From assembly GCA_036276235.1 (NCBI GenBank), contig DATBDZ010000173.1, positions 1 to 5,249 of the forward strand: a DNA stretch of 5,249 nucleotides. The letters run 5' to 3'. Source of the DNA: JANWHF01 sp036276235 (GTDB taxonomy: Bacteria > Planctomycetota > Phycisphaerae > Tepidisphaerales > Tepidisphaeraceae). The notes below the pieces were generated by a model. The model made no database searches and was not told the origin of the DNA. It saw only the letters and a list, made by a program, of their open reading frames with translations. This document shows positions 1 to 5,249 of the stretch, piece by piece (position 1 is the first letter of the stretch; each line of letters starts with the position of its first letter). The position numbers and the translations under genes are program-made.

Positions 1-2
1 CG

Positions 3-24
3 TCACGTTTCACGTCTTTACGTT
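3..24. repeat. Degenerate 7-bp direct repeats at window edge
   Basis: Three imperfect copies of TCACGTT: TCACGTT (3-9), TCACGTC (10-16) and, after one extra T, TTACGTT (18-24). The array may continue beyond the window start. The rest of 1-60 holds nothing I can name except a weak 4-bp palindrome, CCCC-TCGCC-GGGG, at 41-53. Confidence 0.45.
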
Positions 25-60
25 TCGCACCTGGAGGCAGCCCCTCGCCGGGGACGTATT

Positions 61-172
61 CTCCCCCCTCCGGTATTCCGGGGGAGGGTTAGGGTGGGGG
101 TCGTTTGCGCAGGATGCACTTGTTCTACACAACCCCCACCCCAGCCCTCCCCCGGAGTACCGGAGGAGGGAG
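61..172. repeat. Large GC-rich inverted repeat, REP-doublet-like, downstream of the adaptor
   Basis: Arms 61-101 and 132-172 (41 nt each) are reverse complements at 37 of 41 positions, with a 30-base spacer. All four differences are transitions. Each arm also folds by itself: 63-73 with 78-88 (loop TATT) and 145-155 with 160-170 (loop AGTA), each about 10 of 11 pairs counting wobble. The element can therefore form either two short hairpins or one very long one, as paired REP sequences (BIMEs) do. It starts 18 bases after the adaptor stop codon. It might protect or end the transcript, but there is no T-run after the stem on either strand. I read it as a dispersed intergenic repeat; copies elsewhere in the genome cannot be seen from here. 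Confidence 0.85.
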
Positions 173-190
173 AAAGAGACTCACTTGCGA

Positions 191-1582
191 TTACTTACCC
201 GCCTCCGCAACCTTATCCGTCTTTTGCGGCGACGGCTTCTGCTGCGCCGTCTGCGACTGGATGACATTGACCGCGACGCCTTCTGAGATTTTTTCTCCTG
301 GCGTGGCGATGATTTGCTCGTCGCCGTTGAGGCCTTCGGTGACCTCGAGTGTGTTGCCGTAGTCTTCGCCTAGCTTGATTTTTTGGAAGTGGATCGTGTT
401 GTCACTTTTCACCACCGCCACCTGCGTACCCTCAGCGTTTACGATCAGCGACGGCGACGGGATGATCAGCGGCGGCTTGTCGCGCATCAGGCTGAAGCTG
501 GCCTGCACGAACATGCCGGGCAGCAACGCGCCGTCGGTATTGGGGACTTTGATCTCCGTCAGCAGCGAGCGGCTGGCGGGGTCGAGGTAGTTGGTCGTGC
601 CCATCACCTTGCCGTTGAAGACCACGCCGGGCCGCTCGCGCGCGGTGACTTTCACATCCATCCCCTTCTTGATCGACAGCGAATTGGTCTGCGGCACATT
701 CACGAAAACGCGCAGGACATCGTTCTCGGCGATCTTGTACATCGGCTTGATGTCAGCCGACGTCGGGTCGGCGTTGATCAACGCGCCGGTATCGAACGAG
801 CGGCCGGTGACGACGCCGTCGAATGGCGCCGTTACTTTCTGATATCCCTGCAGCTCGGTCAGGCGCCGCACGTTTGCATCGGCAGCGGCGACGTTGGCCT
901 TGGCGGCTTCGACGCCGGCATCGGCGGCGCTTAGGTCGGCGGCCTTCTGGTCCAGGTCCTGCTGCGTGACCCCGCTCGTGCCTTTGAGCGATTGATAGCG
1001 CCTGTTGGTGATCTGCGCCATCTGTAGGAGACTAGCCGCCTGCGCCTGCGCGGCCTTTGTTTGCAGCACGGCGGCGCGTGCCTGTTGAAGCTGTTGATCG
1101 ATTTCCGGCGAATCCACTTCCGCCAGCAACTGCCCTTTCTTCACCTGGCTGCTAATGTCGGCGTACCACTTGCTGAGATAGCCGGTCGAACGGGCATAGA
1201 TGGAAACTTCCTGCCACGGACGAAGCGTGCCGGGCAGCGCGATCTCAATGACGTTCGGCGCGACCTTCGGCTGAACGACAGATACCGGCACCGGCCCGCC
1301 GGCGGCCTGGGCCTCAGCGTTGAGCTGCGCGGTGTTACGCACGCGCGGAATGAAACCAGTGGCAAACAACGCCGCCAGCGCCAGGAAAACCAGAACGCTG
1401 ACGAAGATGACTTTGCCATTGCGAACCGGCGCGATGTGGCCCCAATCGTCGTGACCATCGTGGCTCGCCGCGCCGTTGCCGTTCCCATTCTCGTGCGCAG
1501 GCGCGGCCGCAGGCGCGCGCGGAACACTCCGCACCGGATCGCGCGTCCGGGGATGGGAGGGTTTGGCTTCTGTTGTTTCCAT
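191..1582 (-). CDS. RND efflux periplasmic adaptor subunit (membrane fusion protein, HlyD/AcrA-like)
   Basis: Bridges the RND permease to an outer-membrane channel; 463 aa from the chosen ATG. Order: Pro/His/Gly/Asn-rich cytosolic tail 1-55; one membrane anchor about 57-79, with no lipobox cysteine, so it is helix-anchored rather than a lipoprotein like AcrA; first lipoyl half about 130-160 (STGYLSKWYADIS, VKKGQLLAEVDSPE); alpha-hairpin about 161-247, rich in Ala/Gln with coiled-coil spacing; second lipoyl half about 248-273 (TAPFDGVVTGRSFDTG); beta-barrel about 287-368 ending LLPGMFVQASF; membrane-proximal domain about 371-441; Gln/Lys/Pro-rich C-terminal tail. At the hairpin tip, the AcrA TolC-contact residues R128, L132 and S139 align with R195, L199 and T206, so the Ser is a conservative Thr. 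The ATG is preferred over a TTG six codons upstream because GGAG lies 5 bases before it. It is the downstream gene of the pair; the usual acrAB order is reversed. No outer-membrane partner is visible. Confidence 0.96.
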   Translation of the reverse strand: METTEAKPSHPRTRDPVRSVPRAPAAAPAHENGNGNGAASHDGHDDWGHIAPVRNGKVIFVSVLVFLALAALFATGFIPRVRNTAQLNAEAQAAGGPVPVSVVQPKVAPNVIEIALPGTLRPWQEVSIYARSTGYLSKWYADISSQVKKGQLLAEVDSPEIDQQLQQARAAVLQTKAAQAQAASLLQMAQITNRRYQSLKGTSGVTQQDLDQKAADLSAADAGVEAAKANVAAADANVRRLTELQGYQKVTAPFDGVVTGRSFDTGALINADPTSADIKPMYKIAENDVLRVFVNVPQTNSLSIKKGMDVKVTARERPGVVFNGKVMGTTNYLDPASRSLLTEIKVPNTDGALLPGMFVQASFSLMRDKPPLIIPSPSLIVNAEGTQVAVVKSDNTIHFQKIKLGEDYGNTLEVTEGLNGDEQIIATPGEKISEGVAVNVIQSQTAQQKPSPQKTDKVAEAGK

Positions 1583-1587
1583 TAAGG

Positions 1588-1591
1588 CTCC
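1588..1591 (-). promoter_or_regulatory. Shine-Dalgarno of the adaptor gene
   Basis: GGAG followed by the 5-base spacer CCTTA and ATG at 1582. This supports ATG 1582 over the upstream in-frame TTG at 1600. The TTG would sit only two bases from the repeat arm, with no purine-rich motif suitably placed before it. The upstream reading frame is closed by a TAA at 1619-1621 within the repeat. Confidence 0.75.
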
Positions 1592-1602
1592 GGGTAACAA
1601 TA

Positions 1603-1690
1603 AGTTGTCAGTTGCCAGTTATCAGTTGTCAGTGAAAAATGCATTTGCATTTTGTCTTTACTGACAACTGGCAACTGACAACTGACAACT
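1603..1690. repeat. Intergenic inverted repeat made of 7-bp tandem units, between permease and adaptor
   Basis: Two 31-nt arms (1603-1633 and 1660-1690) are reverse complements at 28 of 31 positions. Each arm is about 4.4 copies of a 7-bp unit: AGTTGTC, AGTTGCC, AGTTATC, AGTTGTC in the left arm, and the complementary CTGACAA-type unit in the right arm. The 26-nt loop holds a smaller perfect palindrome, AAAATGCA-TT-TGCATTTT (1636-1653). In the polycistronic mRNA the whole element would fold into a long hairpin covering most of the 120-base gap. It lacks a terminal U-run, so it does not look like an intrinsic terminator. By form it resembles the short tandemly repeated repetitive (STRR) heptamer elements known from cyanobacteria and similar intergenic repeats; identity with any named family is not claimed. 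Confidence 0.85.
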
Positions 1691-1693
1691 CAT
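1658..1693 (-). other. 11-codon mini-ORF with a strong ribosome-binding site, inside the intergenic repeat
   Basis: Directly after the permease stop (TGA, 1703-1705), the minus strand reads GGAG (1699-1702), AAGAA, then ATG at 1693, an almost ideal start site. The frame encodes MSCQLSVASCQ and ends in TAA at 1658-1660. After its ATG it consists entirely of one arm of the heptamer inverted repeat. It lies in the same frame as the adaptor (111 bases upstream) but is separated from it by stops. It could be a leader that couples permease and adaptor translation, the remnant of an older gene start overwritten by repeat insertion, or chance. The sequence composition shows no sign of selection for the peptide itself. 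Confidence 0.25.
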
Positions 1694-1702
1694 TTCTTCT
1701 CC

Positions 1703-4700
1703 TCACCCTTCCTGCAACTCCGGCTCCACTGGCCGATGCGGCGGAAGTTTTCGCAATGCACTGTAGATCACCGGCACGAAGAAGAGCGTGGCGAACGTTG
1801 CGATGCTCAGGCCGCCGATGACGGCGCGGCCGAGCGGCGCGTTTTGTTCGCCGCCTTCTCCCAAGCCTAATGACATCGGCAACATGCCGATGATCATCGC
1901 AAGCGCGGTCATGACGACCGGCCGCAGTCGGGTCATACCGGCGGCAAACGCGGCGTCGTGCGCGTTGGCGTCATGCTCCTTACGGTAGTCATTCGCAAAC
2001 GTGATCATCAATATGCTATTTGCCGTAGCCACACCCACGCACATGATCGATCCCATCAAGCTGGGGACATTAATCGTGGTGCGGCTGGCAAAGAGCATCC
2101 ACAAAATCCCGCAAACAGCCCCCGGCAGCGCCATCAGGATAATCAGCGGATCGAGCCAGCTCTGGAAGTTGATCGCCATTAGCAAATACACCAGAACGAC
2201 CGCGCCGATGATGCCGATCGCCAGGGCCGAGAATGACGATTCCATGCTCTGCACCTGCCCGCGCACCGTGATGGCGGTTCCCGGCGCTGCTTTGGCTCGC
2301 ATTCGGTTGACGATCTGCTCGACCTGCTTTGCCACCGATCCCAGATCGGAATTCTGCACGTTGGCCTGAATGTCGAATGTCGGGGCGATGTTGTAGTGCG
2401 TGATGTTCGTCGCGCTGGTTCCCCGCGTGACTGATGCCATGTTGCCCAGCAACTGCGGATCGGGCGATTTGGGCCCGAGCACCGGCGTGCTCAAAAGCGC
2501 GCCCATCGAATCGATCTTGTAATCGGGCGTCATGACAGCAACCGCGTAGCTCACGCCGCGCTTTTGATCCAGCCAGAAATTTGGCGCCGTCTGTCCGCTT
2601 GAAGAAAGCGAGATCAACACATTGCTGGCGGCGTCGCGCTGCTCGACACCCATTTGGTTGGCCATCGTGCGATCCACCGCGATGCGCAGGTCCGGCGTGT
2701 TGGTGACCTGGTGAATGTGAACATCCACCGCGCCGGGCACGGTCGCCACCTCCTTGCGGATGGCCTCGGCGATCTGATGATTCTGCTCGTTGTTGGCCTT
2801 GGGCCCCAGCACCTGCACATCCAGCGGCGCGGGAATGCCGAAGTTGAGCACTTGCGTGGCGATATCCGCCGCCTGAAACCAGCAACCCAACTCGGGGAAT
2901 TGCACTGGCAATTCCTTGCGAAGTATTTGCATGTACTGCGCGGTGGGTCGATGGTTTTCCTTGAGGTTGATCAGAATCTCGCCGTCGGCGGGCGAGATTT
3001 GCGAGCCGTCGCTGAGCGACATGTTGATGCCGCTATTGGGCACGCCGATGTTGTCGAGCATGACCTCGATCTCGTCGCCGGGGATCTTGGTGCGAATGAA
3101 ATCTTCAACGCGGGCGAAGTAGCGCTCGGTCTCTTCCAGGCGCGTCCCCGCCGGCGCGCGAACATGGAGCCGCATCTGGCCGGCGTCGAGCGTGGGGAAG
3201 AAATCCTTGCCGATCAACGGGACCAGCCCGCAGGAGAGGACAACAAAAATCGAAAAGGCGATGACCGTCAGCCCGCGATGCTCCAGCGCGTATGAGAGGA
3301 ACCCGCCATAAAAGCGGCGGAATCTCTCGAAGCCGCGATTGAACGCTTCATGTGTGCGCCAGATCCAGTTGTTCTGGAAGACATAGTAGACGGCCGCCGT
3401 GAGGGCGACGCCGATCACGATGACGCGGACGATCGAGAGGATCGCCCAGCCGCGATGATCGCGCCACTCCGCGGGAAAGCCGGTGATGAACGCGGGCAAT
3501 GCCTCGACGATCGCTGCGTGCGCCGCTTGCGGAAGCTTCCAGATGATCAGCGCGCTGACGACAAACGTCGCGATGAGTATCGCCCAGATTTTCGATGCCC
3601 AGATGCTCGACTTGAGATAGCTAATGTGCTTATCCGGATTTTCGTGGAGGTGGGCGATGCCTTCCTGCTCGACGCCGCCGTATAGCTCGACTTCATTTTC
3701 CAGCAGGAAGTGCACCATCGTCGGCACGAGCGTGCGGCTCAGCAGATAGCTGGTGAGCATCGCAAAGACAACCGCCATCGCCAGCGGCGTAAAGAGGCTG
3801 CGGGCCGCGCCGGTGATGAACCAGACGGGGACGAAGACGATGCAGATGCAGAGTGTCGAGACGAACGCCGGCACGGCAATCTGCTGCGCGCCGTCGAGAA
3901 TCGCCTGCACCAGACGTTTGCGCTGATGCAGATTGCGGTGGATGTTTTCAATTTCGACGGTGGCGTCGTCCACCAGAATGCCCACCGCCAGCGCCATGCC
4001 GCCGAGGGTCATAACGTTGAGCGTTTCGCCGAGCACCCACAGAACGATGATCGAGACGAGAATCGAAAGCGGAATGGAGATGCAGATGATCAGCGTGCTG
4101 CGCCAGGAGCCCAGGAACAGCAGGATCATCAGCCCGGTAAGGCCGGCGGCGATGGCCGCCTCTTTTACCACGCCCATCACCGCGGCACGCACGAAGATCG
4201 ACTGATCGAAGATCGGCGTCAGCTTCAATTCCTTATACCCCGGCACGCGCGGCAAAATCTTCGGCAGCGCATCCTTGATGCGCTGCACGATGCTCAGCGT
4301 CGAAGCGCCGCCGAGCTTGTAAACCGGCTCGAGCACGCCCTTCTTGCCATCACTGTGGACGAGGTTGATCTGCGGGATGTATTTGTCGCTGACATGGGCG
4401 ACATCCTTGATGAAGACGGTTGTGCCGTTGACGGTCTTGATCGGCAGATCGTTGATCTCATCAAGCACTTCGGGACTGGCATTCAGTCGGACGTAATACT
4501 CCTGCGTGCCGATGCGGGCGGTCCCGGAGGGGACGATGATGTTCTGGCTGTTGATGGCGTTGGAAACATCCGCCGGCGAGATGCCAAAGCCATAGAGCTT
4601 GTCCGGCTCCAGATCGACCATCACCTGCCGCTGCTTGCCGCCGTAGGGCCAGGGCATCATCGCGCCCTGCACGGTGGCCAATTCGGGGCGGAGGAAGTTA

Positions 4701-5176
4701 TTGCAGATATCAAAAAGCTGCTGCTCTGGAAGCGTATCGCTCCCCAGCGAAAGCTGGAGGATCGGCACCGTCGAGGCGCTATAGCGCATGATCAGCGGCG
4801 GCTGCACGCCCGCCGGCATCGTGCGCAACGCCGTCTGCGAGACAGCCGTCACCTGCGCCTCGGCCTCGGCGATCTTCGCGCCGGGCTGGAAGAAGATGCG
4901 AATGACGGCTTCACCGTTAATCGATTGACTTTCGATATGTTCGATATCGTTGACGGTGGTGGTGAGGATGCCTTCATAAACGCGGACGATTCGCCCTTCC
5001 ATCTCGTCGGGCGACATGCCGTCATATTTGAAGATCGCCGAGATCACCGGGATATCGACTTCCGGAAAGATATCGGTCGGCATCCGCAAAATCGCGAACA
5101 CGCCGAGAATGACCACCAACATCGCCATGACGACGAAGGTGTAAGGTCTGCGAAGAGCTAGGCGGACGATCCACAT
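1703..5176 (-). CDS. RND-family efflux permease (AcrB/HAE1-like), probable 14-TM variant
   Basis: Inner-membrane proton-driven pump subunit of a tripartite efflux system, 1157 aa against about 1050 for AcrB. Visible order: TM1 about 11-31; the RND signature RMPTDIFPEVDIP (31-43); first periplasmic pore/docking domain about 32-333; TM2-TM6 about 334-490, with TM4 carrying GILVDDA (D403, D404, proton relay) plus E408 and E410; a non-canonical stretch about 492-608 with two more hydrophobic helices (about 528-547 and 577-601); TM7 about 634-655; second periplasmic domain about 656-980; TM8-TM12 about 982-1141, with RLRPVVMT in TM11 (R1085, T1090 match AcrB R971 and T978). The TM10 lysine of AcrB (K940) is Ala1052 here. 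The ATG is fixed by an in-frame TAG 18 bases upstream and a GGAAG ribosome-binding site. The adaptor gene follows 120 bases downstream. Family assignment is secure. Substrate is unknown: I saw no CusA-type metal methionine signature. Confidence 0.97.
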   Translation of the reverse strand: MWIVRLALRRPYTFVVMAMLVVILGVFAILRMPTDIFPEVDIPVISAIFKYDGMSPDEMEGRIVRVYEGILTTTVNDIEHIESQSINGEAVIRIFFQPGAKIAEAEAQVTAVSQTALRTMPAGVQPPLIMRYSASTVPILQLSLGSDTLPEQQLFDICNNFLRPELATVQGAMMPWPYGGKQRQVMVDLEPDKLYGFGISPADVSNAINSQNIIVPSGTARIGTQEYYVRLNASPEVLDEINDLPIKTVNGTTVFIKDVAHVSDKYIPQINLVHSDGKKGVLEPVYKLGGASTLSIVQRIKDALPKILPRVPGYKELKLTPIFDQSIFVRAAVMGVVKEAAIAAGLTGLMILLFLGSWRSTLIICISIPLSILVSIIVLWVLGETLNVMTLGGMALAVGILVDDATVEIENIHRNLHQRKRLVQAILDGAQQIAVPAFVSTLCICIVFVPVWFITGAARSLFTPLAMAVVFAMLTSYLLSRTLVPTMVHFLLENEVELYGGVEQEGIAHLHENPDKHISYLKSSIWASKIWAILIATFVVSALIIWKLPQAAHAAIVEALPAFITGFPAEWRDHRGWAILSIVRVIVIGVALTAAVYYVFQNNWIWRTHEAFNRGFERFRRFYGGFLSYALEHRGLTVIAFSIFVVLSCGLVPLIGKDFFPTLDAGQMRLHVRAPAGTRLEETERYFARVEDFIRTKIPGDEIEVMLDNIGVPNSGINMSLSDGSQISPADGEILINLKENHRPTAQYMQILRKELPVQFPELGCWFQAADIATQVLNFGIPAPLDVQVLGPKANNEQNHQIAEAIRKEVATVPGAVDVHIHQVTNTPDLRIAVDRTMANQMGVEQRDAASNVLISLSSSGQTAPNFWLDQKRGVSYAVAVMTPDYKIDSMGALLSTPVLGPKSPDPQLLGNMASVTRGTSATNITHYNIAPTFDIQANVQNSDLGSVAKQVEQIVNRMRAKAAPGTAITVRGQVQSMESSFSALAIGIIGAVVLVYLLMAINFQSWLDPLIILMALPGAVCGILWMLFASRTTINVPSLMGSIMCVGVATANSILMITFANDYRKEHDANAHDAAFAAGMTRLRPVVMTALAMIIGMLPMSLGLGEGGEQNAPLGRAVIGGLSIATFATLFFVPVIYSALRKLPPHRPVEPELQEG

Positions 5177-5185
5177 ATGTTCGTA

Positions 5186-5190
5186 CTTCC
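5186..5190 (-). promoter_or_regulatory. Shine-Dalgarno of the permease gene
   Basis: GGAAG lies 9 bases before the ATG at 5176. An in-frame TAG at 5192-5194 overlaps the upstream edge of this region, so ATG 5176 is the first usable start in the frame and the N-terminus (MWIVRLALRRPYTF, the usual RND start just before TM1) is secure. No convincing -35/-10 promoter pair was seen in the 73 bases available upstream. Confidence 0.65.
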
Positions 5191-5212
5191 ACTAAATGAC
5201 GCGAGCGGTAAC

Positions 5213-5249
5213 AGGGACGAAGGGACGGAGGGACGAAGGGACGAAGGGG
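5213..5249. repeat. 8-bp tandem array AGGGACGA, about 4.6 copies, upstream of permease
   Basis: Consecutive units AGGGACGA (5213-5220), AGGGACGG (5221-5228), AGGGACGA (5229-5236), AGGGACGA (5237-5244) and the start of a fifth (5245-5249). One substitution occurs in the four full units. The array reaches the window edge, so its true length is unknown. It ends 36 bases before the permease ATG and thus occupies the 5' untranslated or promoter region of the pump operon. Copy-number change by slippage could alter spacing there, but no promoter was identified to support that. Confidence 0.85.

Noticed and set aside
61..172. Intrinsic terminator for the operon
   Set aside because: The stem is strong, but no U-run follows it in the transcript direction (minus-strand sequence after position 61 is AATACG). 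Rho-independent termination is not supported, though some role at the transcript end remains possible.
383..1585. Open frames on the plus strand opposite the adaptor (383-934 and 1061-1585)
   Set aside because: Both are shadow frames of the adaptor gene: biased Arg/His/Gly composition, no recognisable domain, and fully overlapped by a well-supported protein on the other strand.
1583..1600. TTG start giving an adaptor six residues longer (MLPGAL extension)
   Set aside because: The TTG abuts the repeat and has no ribosome-binding motif, whereas ATG 1582 has GGAG at 5-base spacing.
1603..1690. CRISPR-like or insertion-sequence remnant
   Set aside because: There are no regularly spaced repeats with unique spacers, no transposase fragment and no obvious target-site duplication. 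The repeats are contiguous 7-bp units in two inverted arms.
2070..2885. Open frame of 271 codons on the minus strand, overlapping the permease in another frame
   Set aside because: It is low-complexity (Gly/Arg/Ala/His rich), lies wholly inside the permease coding region and has no family resemblance. The permease frame is continuous here, so this is not a frameshifted gene part.
3710..5161. Long open frame of 483 codons on the plus strand, opposite the permease
   Set aside because: Its product is an Arg/His/Asp-rich string with no recognisable domain, as expected of an antisense shadow of a GC-rich gene. The opposite strand encodes a clear full-length RND permease with conserved motifs throughout.
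5177..5212. Sigma-70-type promoter for the permease
   Set aside because: No convincing -10 or -35 pair could be found in the visible upstream bases. The true promoter may lie within the octamer array or beyond the window.

Overview
The window holds two genes, both on the minus strand, which together encode the inner-membrane half of a tripartite RND efflux pump. The permease (5176 down to 1703, 1157 aa) comes first. A periplasmic adaptor, or membrane fusion protein (1582 down to 191, 463 aa), follows after a 120-base gap. The pair is almost certainly co-transcribed. No outer-membrane factor (TolC/OprM type) and no regulator is visible, so a neighbouring or distant gene must supply the third component. 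A tripartite RND pump implies a diderm (Gram-negative-type) bacterium. The DNA is GC-rich. The protein style (RND permease with a DDATVEIEN motif in TM4, adaptor with a long Pro/His/Asn-rich cytosolic tail) and the repeat-filled intergenic DNA would fit Planctomycetota, Acidobacteriota or a related environmental lineage. That placement is inference and the window does not settle it.

Layout in plus coordinates: 1-30, degenerate 7-bp direct repeats at the window edge; 61-172, a large inverted repeat with 41-nt arms, each arm itself palindromic; 191-1582, adaptor (minus); 1603-1690, a second large inverted repeat with 31-nt arms built of 7-bp tandem units; 1658-1693, an 11-codon mini-ORF with a good ribosome-binding site, lying inside that repeat; 1703-5176, RND permease (minus); 5186-5190, its Shine-Dalgarno; 5213-5249, an 8-bp tandem array running off the window edge.

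How the parts work together: the permease is expected to form a proton-driven trimer in the inner membrane that captures substrate from the periplasm or outer leaflet. The adaptor, anchored by one N-terminal helix, would connect it to an outer-membrane channel. Substrate cannot be assigned from sequence alone, because no heavy-metal (CusA/CzcA) signature or drug-specific motif was recognised.

Most notable points: (i) the permease is about 108 residues longer than AcrB, and nearly all of the excess is an insert between TM6 and TM7 that appears to carry two extra membrane helices, giving a likely 14-TM protein; (ii) the TM10 lysine of the AcrB-type proton relay is replaced by alanine, while TM4 carries an additional glutamate; (iii) each non-coding gap has its own kind of short-period or palindromic repeat, one of them placed between the two pump genes where it could affect their relative expression. 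Otherwise this is a fairly ordinary efflux locus, and I see no wholly new system.
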